A stretch of 54,152 nucleotides of DNA from Bacillota bacterium. GTDB lineage: Bacteria > Bacillota > Bacilli > Paenibacillales > Paenibacillaceae. The stretch covers positions 1 to 54,152 of the forward strand of contig JAEZCJ010000053.1 in assembly GCA_023433615.1 (NCBI GenBank). The letters run 5' to 3'. The notes beneath the pieces were generated by a model. It saw nothing but the letters and a program-made list of their open reading frames with translations, was not told the origin of the DNA and searched no databases. Shown piece after piece: positions 7,388 to 16,001 of the stretch (positions are counted from its first letter, which is position 1; each line of letters starts with the position of its first letter). Made by a program: the position numbers and the translations under genes.

Positions 7388-8860
7388 TCAAGTGCCGCAA
7401 TACGTGCGATATGCAGGATTCGTCCGCTCCGGCAGCTTGGCATACTCGACCTGTTCGGCCGAATAGGCATAGGGGCACTCCAGCACGGCTAGCAGCCGAT
7501 CCATAACGCTGAGATCGCCGTCGACGGCAGCGCTGAGCGCTTCCTCCACCCTATGATTGCGCGGAATGACAGCGGGATTGCTGCCCTGCATCAAGCTGCG
7601 AACGGAGACTTGCGGCTCCGGCTGCCGTCCCAATCTCGCCTGCCATCGCGCATGCCACGCCTCGAATTCCGCCGTGCCGAACATGAACATCCCTTCCGGC
7701 TGTCCCAGCGTCAGCGCACGGAACGTATTCGTATAGTCCGCATGATGCTTATTCATCGTCGCAAGAAGCTCCTCGATCAGCGCTTCGTCCTCGGGTTCCT
7801 CGTCCGCGATGCCAAGCTTGGCCCTCATGCCGGCGAGCCAATAGCGTTGGTATAGGTTCGGATACGCCGCGATGGCGTCCTCAGCCCGTTCGATCGCCTC
7901 TTCCTCGTTCTCATGAAGGAGCGGCAACAGCGCTTCGGCGAATCGCGCCAAATTCCAGCCCGCGATCTTCGGTTGATTGCCGTAAGCGTAACGCCCCTCC
8001 CGGTCGATGGAGCTGAACACCGTGGAAGGATCATAAGCGTCCATGAACGCACAGGGGCCGTAGTCGATCGTCTCCCCGCTAAGCGCCATGTTATCGGTAT
8101 TCATAACGCCGTGAATGAATCCGACCAGCTGCCATTTCGCGATGAGCGAGGCTTGACGATTGATCACTTCGCGCAGCAGGGTCAATCCTGCGCCATCCTC
8201 AGTGCCTGCTTGCGGATAATGCCGCCCTAAGGTGTACGCGGCCAGCGTCTCCAGCTCCTGCGGGGTTCCCCGATACGACGCGTACTGAAAAGTGCCAACG
8301 CGGATATGGCTGGCTGCGATGCGGGTCAGCACTGCGCCCGGCTCATCCGTATAGCGGAAGACGGGATCGCCTGTCGCCGCGACTGCCAAGCTTCGCGTCG
8401 TCGGTATGCCAAGCCCATGCATCGCTTCGCTGATGATATACTCGCGCAGCATCGGGCCTGCCGCTGCCCGGCCGTCGCCGCTGCGGGAATACGGCGTCGG
8501 TCCGGAGCCCTTGAGCTGCACGTCGAACCGGCAGCCGTCCGGCGCGATCTGCTCACCGAGCAGAACGGCCCGTCCGTCTCCCAGCATCGCGAAATGCCCG
8601 AATTGATGCCCTGCGTAAGCTTGCGCGAGGGGCTCAGCGCCTTCTGGCACAATATTGCCCGCAAAAATACCGGCACCCTCGTTGCTGTTCAAGGCACCCG
8701 GTTCCAACCCCAGCGAAGCCGCCAACGATTCATTGAACTTAATCAAGCGCGGCGAGCTCACTGCCGTCGGATTGAGCCTCGTGTACAACAGCTCCGGCAG
8801 CCGCGCGTAGCTGTTGTCGAAGTTCCATCTTCCAACGGCGCTCGTCATTCTCTTCGTCAA
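7388..8860 (-). CDS. selO: SelO/YdiU-family protein adenylyltransferase
   Basis: A 490-residue pseudokinase-fold enzyme that transfers AMP from ATP to Ser, Thr or Tyr of target proteins, in E. coli as part of redox control. The N-terminal motif FDNSYARLPELLYTR, the YAGHQFGHFAMLGDGRA glycine-rich region, DVQLKGSGPTPYSRSGDGRA, and HGVMNTDNMALSGETIDYGPC with the metal-binding Asp and Asn residues are all present. The C-terminus ends in AYRTYCGT, with Cys at the place where some homologues carry selenocysteine. Translation starts at TTG (8858-8860), since AGAGGG lies 7 bases upstream. It reads toward the AraC gene, leaving only 13 bases between their stops. No operon partner is visible. Confidence 0.92.
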   Translation of the reverse strand: MTKRMTSAVGRWNFDNSYARLPELLYTRLNPTAVSSPRLIKFNESLAASLGLEPGALNSNEGAGIFAGNIVPEGAEPLAQAYAGHQFGHFAMLGDGRAVLLGEQIAPDGCRFDVQLKGSGPTPYSRSGDGRAAAGPMLREYIISEAMHGLGIPTTRSLAVAATGDPVFRYTDEPGAVLTRIAASHIRVGTFQYASYRGTPQELETLAAYTLGRHYPQAGTEDGAGLTLLREVINRQASLIAKWQLVGFIHGVMNTDNMALSGETIDYGPCAFMDAYDPSTVFSSIDREGRYAYGNQPKIAGWNLARFAEALLPLLHENEEEAIERAEDAIAAYPNLYQRYWLAGMRAKLGIADEEPEDEALIEELLATMNKHHADYTNTFRALTLGQPEGMFMFGTAEFEAWHARWQARLGRQPEPQVSVRSLMQGSNPAVIPRNHRVEEALSAAVDGDLSVMDRLLAVLECPYAYSAEQVEYAKLPERTNPAYRTYCGT

Positions 8861-9051
8861 TGCGCATCCCTCTTTCCGCTTCTCTGCTATTCATTAAGAT
8901 TCCGCATCTCTGCAGCATGTCCTGCTTGTCCGACCAACCATATTCTCGGTTCGTTACGAGAACGGTGAGCGCTCGAACGCTGCAGATAGGTTGCCTCATA
9001 GACGGCATGTACATTACAGCGATCGGCTGACACAGCTGATTGCAAGCGGAA

Positions 9052-9084
9052 GAAGCACCGTCAGCTTGCCCCTGACGGTGCTTC
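9052..9084 (-). terminator. Strong hairpin after the V4R gene
   Basis: GAAGCACCGTCAG (9052-9064) pairs perfectly with CTGACGGTGCTTC (9072-9084) around a 7-base loop. It ends the V4R transcript (stop at 9118), although the T-run is weak (TTCTTCC). The rest of 8861-9051 shows only a small TTCTCG/CGAGAA hairpin (about 8942-8961) and no gene. The selO promoter should lie there, but I cannot point to it. Confidence 0.65.
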
Positions 9085-9117
9085 TCCCTTACTTTCAAGC
9101 TTCTGTCAACGTAGATG

Positions 9118-9573
9118 CTATTGCCTCGGAATCCGTACCTCATACTCGCAGCGTTCGTCGCCGCGCACATTGCATTTCACTTCGCGAACCGATGTTTTGC
9201 AGTTCAAGATTCGGCTCAACGCCCCTTCCAATATCGCGCCTTCCAGATCGCACACCATCTTTTCGTCCTGAACGGGCAGCCCCTTGCAGAAGCAATCCTC
9301 AACGGCAATCCGAATGCAGCTTTCGTCTCGGTGAATGACATGAGGGATTCCGATTCTAAGCGCCTCGAATAATTGCAGCAGCTCGTCCACCGAATTCACC
9401 GGCAGATTCTCGCCGATCGTGCGGCCTACCGTCATGGTCGTGCCTCTTCCGCCGAGCGGCAATCCCTGATTCATGCAGATCAGACGAATGGTTCGGAACA
9501 GCTCCAGCGGGACTTGATCTCCTAATCGAGTCCGCTCGATCTTCTTCATGTCCTCGAACGTGAATGCCGTCAT
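9118..9573 (-). CDS. V4R (4-vinyl reductase) domain protein
   Basis: A 151-residue soluble protein. The C-terminal half holds the V4R signature: a cysteine-rich run (DCFCKGLP) and the end motif CNVRGDERCEYEV, in which Gly-Asp-x-x-Cys is the family mark. V4R domains bind small aromatic or chlorophyll-like ligands and probably a metal. They occur in regulators, chlorophyll biosynthesis enzymes and stand-alone proteins such as this one, which has no HTH or NtrC-type ATPase attached. I start at ATG 9571-9573 because AAGGAGGAG lies just upstream. The frame runs further upstream without a ribosome site. The gene is divergent from lacZ with about 200 bases between. Its ligand and role are unknown. 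Confidence 0.75.
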   Translation of the reverse strand: MTAFTFEDMKKIERTRLGDQVPLELFRTIRLICMNQGLPLGGRGTTMTVGRTIGENLPVNSVDELLQLFEALRIGIPHVIHRDESCIRIAVEDCFCKGLPVQDEKMVCDLEGAILEGALSRILNCKTSVREVKCNVRGDERCEYEVRIPRQ

Positions 9574-9667
9574 GTCGTCTCCTCCTTGTACGTACGGTTC
9601 AATGCGAGAGAGAATCATCCGGGATGATCATCTGAGACCATTGTAGCGCCGGCACGGATCGGCGTTG

Positions 9668-9681
9668 TGACAACGATCACA
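9668..9681 (+). promoter_or_regulatory. Candidate cre site (CcpA)
   Basis: TGACAACGATCACA matches the cre consensus TGWAANCGNTNWCA at 13 of 14 positions (C for A at position 4). It also sits in a TGTGA-N6-TCACA palindrome (9666-9681). It is 22 bases before the -35 of the beta-galactosidase promoter, where CcpA could activate or block upstream factors. Confidence 0.5.
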
Positions 9682-9702
9682 CTTCCACAGCACAGAGAAA
9701 AG

Positions 9703-9746
9703 TTGCTATGCTCGATCGAGAACATATAATAGTAGTAGTCACTACT
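9703..9746 (+). promoter_or_regulatory. Promoter and palindromic operator of the first beta-galactosidase gene
   Basis: TTGCTA (9703-9708) and a perfect TATAAT (9725-9730) are 16 bases apart. The spacer contains the palindrome CTCGATCGAG (9711-9720). At the expected start of transcription lies AGTAGT-C-ACTACT (9734-9746), a perfect palindrome that would suit a repressor. A GAGGAG site at 9760-9765 precedes the ATG by 10 bases. Confidence 0.6.
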
Positions 9747-9775
9747 CACCCTATCGACAGAGGAGTTGCAACTTC

Positions 9776-12700
9776 ATGCGCAGCAAGCTGGTCTACCAGC
9801 CGCCGGCAAACGGCTACCCCGAGTGGAACAACAACCCGGAAATCTATGAAATCGGCCGTATGGCCGCCCATGCATCGAATACAACCTACGGGACGATCGA
9901 GGCCGCGATCGCCGGGGACGAGTCGGCCTCACCGCTCCGGCAATCCTTGAACGGCACTTGGAAGTTCGCCTATGCCGACAGGCCGGAGGAACGGATCGAA
10001 GCTTTCTACCGTACGGACTACGATTGCAGCGCATGGGCTGACATGCCCGTCCCTTCGAACTGGCAGCTGCAAGGCTACGATTATCCGCAATATACGAATG
10101 TCCGCTATCCTTGGTCGGTGTCGGAGCCTGAGCTGGCCGCTCCCTTCGCGCCGTCGAAGTATAACCCGGTGGGCTCATATGCGCGAAGCTTCACCGTACC
10201 CGCCGAATGGCAGGGACAGCCGGTCTATCTCAGCTTCCAGGGCGTCGAATCGGCCTTCTATGTATGGGTGAACGGCGACTTGGTCGGCTATAGCGAAGAC
10301 ACATTCACGCCTGCCGAATTCGATATCACGCCATACTTGCGTCAAGGCGATAACAAGCTGGCCGTCGAGGTGTATCGGTGGTGCGATGCCAGTTGGCTGG
10401 AAGATCAAGACTTCTGGCGCCTCAGCGGCATTTTCCGGGACGTGTACCTCTATTCGAAACCGACGGTACATATTGCGGACTATTTCGTTCGCTCCGATCT
10501 CGATTCCGACTACCGGAACGCGGAGCTGCTGCTGGACGTGAAGGTCAGCAATTACAACGCGGCGGCAGTAGAAGGCTGCGAGTTGGAGGCTCAATTGTTC
10601 GGACCGGATCTGCAGCCGGTCTTGGTGCGTCCGCCGACAGCCTCGATCGTCCTCCAAGGCGAAGCCGATCAATCTATTCGGCTCTCGGCGAAGATCGATA
10701 ATCCTGCCAAGTGGAGCGCCGAATCGCCAGCTCTCTATTTCCTCGTCCTGACCCTGAAGGATGCCGATGGCCGCGTATTCGAAATTGTCGGCTGCCGGAC
10801 CGGATTCCGGAAGTTCGAGCTGAAGGACGGCCTGATGCAGATCAACGGCAAGCGAATCGTGTTCCAAGGCGTGAATCGGCATGAATTCTCGCCCGACACG
10901 GGCAGAGCGCTCACTCGGGAGGATATGGTCCGCGACATCACGCTTATGAAAGCCTACAACATCAACGCCGTGCGGACCTCCCACTATCCCAATCAACCGC
11001 TCTGGTATGCGCTCTGCGACGTCTATGGACTGTACGTCATTGACGAGACCAATCTGGAGACGCACGGCACTTGGCAGTATAGACAGCAAGCGCTGCATGA
11101 AGGCAATATTCCCGGCAGCAAGCCGGAATGGCGCGCCAATGTGCTGGACCGCTGCAATTCGATGTTCCAGCGGGACAAGAATCATCCGTCGATCGTTATC
11201 TGGTCGCTCGGCAACGAATCTTACGGCGGCGACAACTTCCTCGCGATGCATGACTACCTGAAGCAAGCGGATGCTACCCGGCTCGTGCACTACGAAGGCG
11301 TCTTCCATGCGAGAGCGTTCGAGGCTGCCAGCGATATCGAATCGACGATGTATGTCCACGTGCGCGATATTGAAGCGTATGCGCGGACCAACCCCAAGAA
11401 GCCATATATTCTGTGCGAATACAGCCATGCCATGGGCAATTCCTGCGGCGGCCTGCATCTGTATTGGGAATTGTTCGACCGCTACGACATTCTGCAAGGC
11501 GCCTTCATCTGGGATTGGGCAGACCAAGCGATCCGCGCACGGACTGCCGATGGCGTCTCGTACATGGCTTACGGCGGCGACTTCGGCGAGATGCCGCATG
11601 ACGGCAACTTCTGCGGCAACGGTCTGGTGCTTGCCGATCGCACCGTCACGCCGAAGCTGGAAGAGGTCAAGAAATGTTACCAGAACGTCCGCTTCGAGGC
11701 AGTCGATCTGGCGCAAGGCATCGTTCGAATCCGCAACCGGTTCTTATTCACCGATCTGAACGGCTATGGTTTGAATTGGACCGTTCATCTGGACGGCGAA
11801 CCATCCCAGGGAGGCATGCTAGCCGTGCAGGTGTCGCCGGGCGAAACGACCGAGGTTATCGTGCCTTACGATCGTGCCGCCATCGGAAGCGGCGCCGAAG
11901 CGCTGTTGACGCTGTCGTTCGTCACGACGGAGGCTTCCGCTTGGGCCGCAGCCGGCCACGAGGTTGCCTGGGAGCAATTCCTGCTCGCCCCGCGGACAGC
12001 GGCACTGCAGCCTGCTCTCGACGGCGCACCTCCGCAGGCGTACGCGGAAGCCGACCGATTGGTAATCGACTGCGACGGCGTGACGATCCGCTTCGACCAA
12101 GGCACGGGAGACCTCGTCTCCTATGCCGCAGCCGGCCAAGAACGGCTGCTCGAGCCCGCCAGACCGAGCTTCTGGCGCGCCGTGACCGATAACGATCTCG
12201 GCAGCAAGCTTCCGGAACGCTGCGCGGTATGGAAGCATGCGTCGCAGCAGCGGAGACTGCTCCGCTTCGAGCATCGAATCGAAGGCCCTGCACGCTCCGT
12301 GACGGCCGTCTACCAAGTAACGGATAACCCGGTCTCCGTCCTATCCCTTGTCTATCGCATCTACCGCGACGGCACGATGGAGGTCGAGGAGGCCTTGGTG
12401 CCGGGCGACGGGCTGCCTGAACTGCCGGAATTCGGCATGCTGCTCGTGACGGAAGGCAGTCTGGATACGATTGCGTGGTATGGACGCGGACCCCATGACA
12501 GCTATTGGGACCGGAAGACCGGCGCGCGGATCGCCCGCTACTCGGGCGCCGTCCGCGATCAGTTCGTGCCCTACCTGCGACCGCAGGAATGCGGCAATAA
12601 GACGGATGTCCGCTGGGCTGCCGTCACCGATGGTCCCGGCGGGTCAGGCCTCTCGGTCGAGGCGCTTCAGCCGTTCGAATTGAACGCCTTGCCTTGGACG

Positions 12701-12886
12701 CCGGAGGAGCTCGAGACGCATGACCATGTGTACAAGCTGCCGGACAGCAGCAAGACGGTCATCCGAATCAACGATAAGCAGATGGGCGTAGGCGGCGACG
12801 ACAGCTGGGGGGCACGGACGCATGAGCAATTCACGCTGCCCGCTAACCGCGTCTATCGCTTTCGGTTCACGCTGCGCGCTCTATAA
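9776..12886 (+). CDS. lacZ: GH2 beta-galactosidase (LacZ type)
   Basis: A 1036-residue cytoplasmic enzyme that hydrolyses beta-galactosides. It has the five-domain LacZ layout: a jelly-roll sugar-binding domain (about 50-220), two immunoglobulin-like domains either side of the barrel, the TIM barrel (about 340-640) and the large beta-gal small-chain domain at the C-terminus. WSLGNESYGGDN gives the acid/base Glu481 and ILCEYSHAMGNS gives the nucleophile Glu548. It stands alone with its own promoter, palindromic operator, cre-like site and terminator. No LacI gene or permease is beside it. The size and domains are normal for the family. It differs clearly from the second GH2 at 42-45 kb. Confidence 0.94.
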   Translation: MRSKLVYQPPANGYPEWNNNPEIYEIGRMAAHASNTTYGTIEAAIAGDESASPLRQSLNGTWKFAYADRPEERIEAFYRTDYDCSAWADMPVPSNWQLQGYDYPQYTNVRYPWSVSEPELAAPFAPSKYNPVGSYARSFTVPAEWQGQPVYLSFQGVESAFYVWVNGDLVGYSEDTFTPAEFDITPYLRQGDNKLAVEVYRWCDASWLEDQDFWRLSGIFRDVYLYSKPTVHIADYFVRSDLDSDYRNAELLLDVKVSNYNAAAVEGCELEAQLFGPDLQPVLVRPPTASIVLQGEADQSIRLSAKIDNPAKWSAESPALYFLVLTLKDADGRVFEIVGCRTGFRKFELKDGLMQINGKRIVFQGVNRHEFSPDTGRALTREDMVRDITLMKAYNINAVRTSHYPNQPLWYALCDVYGLYVIDETNLETHGTWQYRQQALHEGNIPGSKPEWRANVLDRCNSMFQRDKNHPSIVIWSLGNESYGGDNFLAMHDYLKQADATRLVHYEGVFHARAFEAASDIESTMYVHVRDIEAYARTNPKKPYILCEYSHAMGNSCGGLHLYWELFDRYDILQGAFIWDWADQAIRARTADGVSYMAYGGDFGEMPHDGNFCGNGLVLADRTVTPKLEEVKKCYQNVRFEAVDLAQGIVRIRNRFLFTDLNGYGLNWTVHLDGEPSQGGMLAVQVSPGETTEVIVPYDRAAIGSGAEALLTLSFVTTEASAWAAAGHEVAWEQFLLAPRTAALQPALDGAPPQAYAEADRLVIDCDGVTIRFDQGTGDLVSYAAAGQERLLEPARPSFWRAVTDNDLGSKLPERCAVWKHASQQRRLLRFEHRIEGPARSVTAVYQVTDNPVSVLSLVYRIYRDGTMEVEEALVPGDGLPELPEFGMLLVTEGSLDTIAWYGRGPHDSYWDRKTGARIARYSGAVRDQFVPYLRPQECGNKTDVRWAAVTDGPGGSGLSVEALQPFELNALPWTPEELETHDHVYKLPDSSKTVIRINDKQMGVGGDDSWGARTHEQFTLPANRVYRFRFTLRAL

Positions 12887-12901
12887 TGCGGATTTCGGGA
12901 A

Positions 12902-12922
12902 GAAGCACTTCGGTGCTTCTTT
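12902..12922 (+). terminator. Terminator of the first beta-galactosidase gene
   Basis: GAAGCAC-TTCG-GTGCTTC, a 7 bp stem with a stable UUCG tetraloop, is followed by TTTCG. It begins 16 bases after the stop codon. Confidence 0.75.
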
Positions 12923-12955
12923 CGTGTTATCGAAACGGATATTCATTCCTCTACA

Positions 12956-12979
12956 GGAATATTCCAAATAGGGTATACT
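12956..12979 (+). promoter_or_regulatory. Possible promoter and palindrome before the SRPBCC gene
   Basis: TATACT (12974-12979) is a reasonable -10. Just upstream is the palindrome GGAATATTCC (12956-12965), with a further ATTCC at 12945. No clear -35 is present, so an activator or another sigma factor may be involved. Confidence 0.3.
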
Positions 12980-13046
12980 CGGGAGAGTAGTCAGCAAGCG
13001 AAACGAATGACGGACGTCACTCATAATGACCAGGAGGAATCGAACG

Positions 13047-13541
13047 ATGGCCGATAATCCGATAATGGACCTCGCATCAGCCACAATCGACGGGCGTGAG
13101 TTAACCATCACCCGCCGCTTCCAAGCCCCGCGGGAGCTTGTCTATCAGACATGGACAGACGCCACGCATCTCTCGCATTGGTGGGGACCGGAAGGCTTCG
13201 CGATCACGACGCGCGCAATCGACGTACGACCGGGCGGCGTCTGGAGCTATGTCATGCACGGACCGGACGGAACCGACTATCCGAACCGGATTCAGTACGT
13301 GGAGGCGATTCAGCCCGAACGGCTGGTCTACATGCACGGGGACGACGACAATCCGGAACATTTTCGCGTAACCGTCACGATGGAGCGCGATGGACAGGCG
13401 ACGCTTCTCACGATGCGGATGGCGTTCCCGACTGTCGAGGCATTGGAAATAACGGTTCAGCAATACGGCGCAATCGAAGGCGCGAAATCGACGCTGGCAC
13501 GGCTCGCGAACGAGCTGGACGCCATGGCATCGCGGCCGTAA
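13047..13541 (+). CDS. SRPBCC (AHSA1-like) domain protein
   Basis: A 164-residue soluble protein of the START/Bet v1-like SRPBCC superfamily, AHSA1 branch. The opening GRELTITRRFQAPRELVY and the TWTDATHLSHWWGPEGF motif are typical, followed by the WSYVMHGPDGTDYPNRI core and a C-terminal amphipathic helix. These proteins form a ligand cavity. Some Aha1-like members relate to Hsp90 activation, but most bacterial ones have no known role. I start at ATG 13047 because AGGAGG lies 9 bases before it. An in-frame ATG at 13026 lacks a ribosome site. No ArsR-type regulator sits beside it, unlike many relatives. It converges on the acetyltransferase gene. Confidence 0.83.
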   Translation: MADNPIMDLASATIDGRELTITRRFQAPRELVYQTWTDATHLSHWWGPEGFAITTRAIDVRPGGVWSYVMHGPDGTDYPNRIQYVEAIQPERLVYMHGDDDNPEHFRVTVTMERDGQATLLTMRMAFPTVEALEITVQQYGAIEGAKSTLARLANELDAMASRP

Positions 13542-13555
13542 GGCTGCTGCATCAA

Positions 13556-13603
13556 GAATAGCCGAACGAATCAGGCACTTCCGCCCGACTCGCTCGGCTA
13601 TTC
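13556..13603. terminator. Long imperfect hairpin between convergent genes
   Basis: GAATAGCCGA (13556-13565) pairs with TCGGCTATTC (13594-13603). The inner part also pairs with a few mismatches, giving about 21 bp around a 6-base loop. It fits a bidirectional terminator for the SRPBCC gene and the acetyltransferase gene. Confidence 0.55.
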
Positions 13604-13668
13604 GTATGCGTTCATCGTCCATCAGGCTCCCGGCCCTCTATCCATGCCTGCTAGCCCCTGCAGCGAAC

Positions 13669-14265
13669 CTAGCTGCTTCGGAAACTTCCGTCGCCGCCGT
13701 AACCATCGTCTTCGATCGCCTTGATTACCCTCGCCGGGCTGCCGCCGACGACGACGTTATCCGGAACGTCTTTGGTAACGATTGCACCGGAAGCGATCAC
13801 CGCATTGTTCCCGATGGTCACGCCAGGATTGATGATCGCGCGTCCTCCGATCCAGACGTTATCGCCGATCGTAACCGGCTTGCCGTACTCCGCGCCTGTA
13901 ATCCGTTCATGCGCCTGCAGCGGATGCGTGGCCGTGTAGATATGTACGCCCGGCGCGATAAAGCAATTGTTGCCGATACGAATCTCGCACACATCCAAGA
14001 ACACGCAATCGAAATTCGCGTAAAAATGGTCGCCGACATGAATATTGTAGCCGTAGTCGCAGCGGAAGGTCGGTTCGACGAACAGGCTCTGCCCCGTCGA
14101 TCCGAACAGTTCTCTCAGGAGTTCGATCCTTCCGCGGTCATCCGTCTCCAGCGTTAGATTGAACAGTCTCGTAAGCCGCCTCGCGTTCAATCGGTCTGCC
14201 GTCAGTTCCGGGTCTCCTGCGCGATACAGCTCACCGCTTAGCATTTTTTCTTTTTCCGTCTTCAT
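13669..14265 (-). CDS. Maltose/galactoside O-acetyltransferase family protein
   Basis: A 198-residue left-handed beta-helix acetyltransferase. The N-terminal mac domain (EKEKMLSGELYRAGDPEL) is followed by hexapeptide repeats: YNIHVGDHFYANFDCVFLD, then IGNNCFIAPGVHIYTATHPL with the catalytic His, and GDNVWIGGRAIINPGVTIG. The family moves acetyl groups from acetyl-CoA to the 6-OH of sugars (Maa on glucose and maltose, LacA on galactosides). The sequence does not decide the sugar. It lies 83 bases after dhaQ in the same direction and may be read with it, but there is a good GAGGAG site of its own. A detox role for non-metabolised sugars is known for LacA and is inference here. Confidence 0.88.
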   Translation of the reverse strand: MKTEKEKMLSGELYRAGDPELTADRLNARRLTRLFNLTLETDDRGRIELLRELFGSTGQSLFVEPTFRCDYGYNIHVGDHFYANFDCVFLDVCEIRIGNNCFIAPGVHIYTATHPLQAHERITGAEYGKPVTIGDNVWIGGRAIINPGVTIGNNAVIASGAIVTKDVPDNVVVGGSPARVIKAIEDDGYGGDGSFRSS

Positions 14266-14348
14266 GCTTGCCCACTCCTCGTTAGTCGTTCAATGCTGGA
14301 AGCCTTCACTGTTATGATACCCAAGGGCATTGTTATTCGAACGATTCA

Positions 14349-15347
14349 CTACCACTTCGCGACCTGCACATCGGCCTTCAGCCAAGCCTCCCACTGCTCA
14401 TCCTCGAGCCGCAGCATACTTAACGAGATGCCCTCCATGTCCAGCGAGGTGAGATGCGAGCCGACCTTGACGAACCGAATGTCCAGATTGTCCAGCTCGC
14501 ACAAGCGGCGAATGTCGTTGGCGAAAATATATTGCTCGACGAGCGGCGTAGCGCCGAGCCCGTTCACGAGTATCGCGTATCGATCCCGCGGCTTCCAGCG
14601 ATACGTTCGCTTGAGCTTATTGAACAATTCGATCGCCAGCTTCTCGGAGGACGAGAACGCCTCGATCCGATAGCCCTTCTCGCCATGGATCCCGACACCG
14701 TAATAAGCCTCATTGTCGCCCAGCGTCCACGCGGCCCCGCCTGTCGTCGGATCGTTAGCCGGCGAGAGCGCTACGCCCAGCGTATGCAGACATGGCATGA
14801 CGGCTTCTCCAAGCGTCTTGAGCTGCTCCAAAGAATAGCCTTCGCGCGCAGCCCCTCCCAGAATCTTATGCACGAACACCGTCCCGGCAACGCCGCGTCT
14901 TCGCTTGGTATACGAGGCATCATCCTCGATCGACACGTCATCGCTTACGATAACATGATCGACCCTGCGTCCCTCCGCTCTAGCCAGCGCCTCAGCCTGC
15001 AGAAAACTGTCCACGTCCGCGGCAAAATTTTTCACGATCAGCAGCACGCTCTTGTCACGGCCAGCCATACGTATAGCCTCCAGCACCTGCTCCGGCGTAG
15101 GCGTCACGAAGATCGGGCCGCAGACGGCGATCGCGAGCATCCCGTCTCCCACGTAACCGATATCCGCCGGCTCGTGGCCGCTGCCCCCGCCGCTGAGCAG
15201 GACGACGCTGTCTCCGAGATCCGCGAGGTCCTTCCGGTAGATGATATTGTACTTGGCATTATAGGCTGCCCGATCCCCATGCTCGAACAGGAAGCCATGC
15301 AGCATGTTCCGAACGATATTCTGCGCATCGTTGATCATTCTCGTCAT
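14349..15347 (-). CDS. dhaQ: DhaQ-like dihydroxyacetone-binding coactivator (DhaK paralogue)
   Basis: A 332-residue DhaK-fold protein without a DhaL partner of its own. It keeps LLSGGGSGHEP (the His that corresponds to E. coli DhaK His56) and GVGIHGEKG, whose His binds dihydroxyacetone covalently as a hemiaminal. The second His of the GHEPxH motif is Asp (GHEPAD), and a charged KRRRG replaces the usual AGRRG. It starts inside the end of dhaS with an ATGA overlap, so the two are translated together. In Lactococcus, DhaQ binds dihydroxyacetone and then joins the TetR-type DhaS to activate the kinase genes. The gene order, overlap and operator here fit that scheme exactly. I chose ATG 15345-15347 over an upstream GTG because GGAGG is 5 bases before it. 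Confidence 0.85.
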   Translation of the reverse strand: MTRMINDAQNIVRNMLHGFLFEHGDRAAYNAKYNIIYRKDLADLGDSVVLLSGGGSGHEPADIGYVGDGMLAIAVCGPIFVTPTPEQVLEAIRMAGRDKSVLLIVKNFAADVDSFLQAEALARAEGRRVDHVIVSDDVSIEDDASYTKRRRGVAGTVFVHKILGGAAREGYSLEQLKTLGEAVMPCLHTLGVALSPANDPTTGGAAWTLGDNEAYYGVGIHGEKGYRIEAFSSSEKLAIELFNKLKRTYRWKPRDRYAILVNGLGATPLVEQYIFANDIRRLCELDNLDIRFVKVGSHLTSLDMEGISLSMLRLEDEQWEAWLKADVQVAKW

Positions 15348-15907
15348 TCGTTCCTCCACCTTACCTGAAGCAGTTGGTTATGGATCATTTCCTTCATCAA
15401 GGAGGACAATTGCTGCGGTGCCATGGGACAATGATTCTCGATCCATGCTTTGACCGTGCCGACGAATCCGTGGCTGTAGAACGAGGCCATCGCGTTCCTT
15501 CTCGTCTCGGGAACCTCGATCTCGCCGCCGATTGCCAGCTCATTCATAATCTTGCCGATCAGATTCATCGTATGATCGTAGAGATAGCGATCGAACGCAT
15601 TCTGCTCGGTCACTTCGAACGCTCTTCGGTAGAACCGCTGATTCTCGTAAAAATATTCCAGCAGGAGATCGAAAATCGTCTCCCAGTGCTCGTAATCGAG
15701 GAAGTCTTCGATGTTCTCTTTCGTTTCTTCTTTATAGATCCAGCCAAGCAGCTCATGCTTATCGAGAAAATGATAATAGAACGTCTGTCTGCGCATATCG
15801 CAATGCCGCATAATGTCGCCGACGGAAATTTTGTGGAACGATTCCGCCTCCATCAAGCGCTTAAGCGAGCCCGCGATGATCTTCTTGGTAATGAGAGAAG
15901 CGGTCAT
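15344..15907 (-). CDS. dhaS: DhaS-like TetR-family activator of dihydroxyacetone kinase
   Basis: A 187-residue TetR-fold regulator. The N-terminal helix-turn-helix runs through FHKISVGDIMRHCDMRRQTF, followed by YYHFLDKHELLGWIY, the DhaS-type variant of the TetR signature. The C-terminal domain is all-helical and shows the family end HCPMAPQQLSSLMKEMI. DhaS works as an activator with DhaQ rather than as a repressor. The gene is divergent from dhaKL, with a DhaS-type operator (15979-16000) in the 150-base spacer, and overlaps dhaQ by 4 bases. I start at ATG 15905-15907, 9 bases after AGGG. The ATG at 15916 would overlap the ribosome site. Confidence 0.88.
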   Translation of the reverse strand: MTASLITKKIIAGSLKRLMEAESFHKISVGDIMRHCDMRRQTFYYHFLDKHELLGWIYKEETKENIEDFLDYEHWETIFDLLLEYFYENQRFYRRAFEVTEQNAFDRYLYDHTMNLIGKIMNELAIGGEIEVPETRRNAMASFYSHGFVGTVKAWIENHCPMAPQQLSSLMKEMIHNQLLQVRWRNE

Positions 15908-15937
15908 GAGAACCATCCCTGCAAGTGTATTGTCCTC

Positions 15938-15964
15938 ATCTTAGCATGAACGAACGGCCAATTG
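15938..15964 (-). promoter_or_regulatory. Possible promoter of dhaS-dhaQ
   Basis: On the minus strand TAAGAT (15938-15943) is preceded at 17 bases by a poor TTCAAT -35. The same TAAGAT box is used on the other strand for dhaKL. A single GGACAAT half-site (15929-15935, minus strand) lies just downstream. Confidence 0.35.
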
Positions 15965-15978
15965 AATCAGGCGTCGCC

Positions 15979-16000
15979 GGACAATTCATCGAATTTGTCC
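15979..16000 (+). promoter_or_regulatory. DhaS-type operator
   Basis: The site reads GGACAATT, six bases, then ATTTGTCC. The DhaS operator described for Lactococcus lactis is, as I recall it, GGACACAT-N6-ATTTGTCC, so spacing and both half-sites agree closely. It ends one base before the -35 of dhaKL, the normal place for an activator. Confidence 0.75.
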
Positions 16001-16001
16001 G

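Noticed and set aside
10175..11716. Long open frame (513 codons) on the minus strand
   Set aside because: It is exactly antisense to the GH2 beta-galactosidase, has no ribosome site and no recognisable motif; such frames arise from GC-rich codon use.
14349..15347. dhaQ as a working dihydroxyacetone kinase subunit
   Set aside because: It lacks its own DhaL partner, has GHEPAD in place of GHEPAH and is coupled to dhaS; the full kinase is the fused gene at 16060.
14454..15368. 304-codon frame on the plus strand
   Set aside because: Antisense to dhaQ; the DhaK-type motifs on the other strand are decisive.
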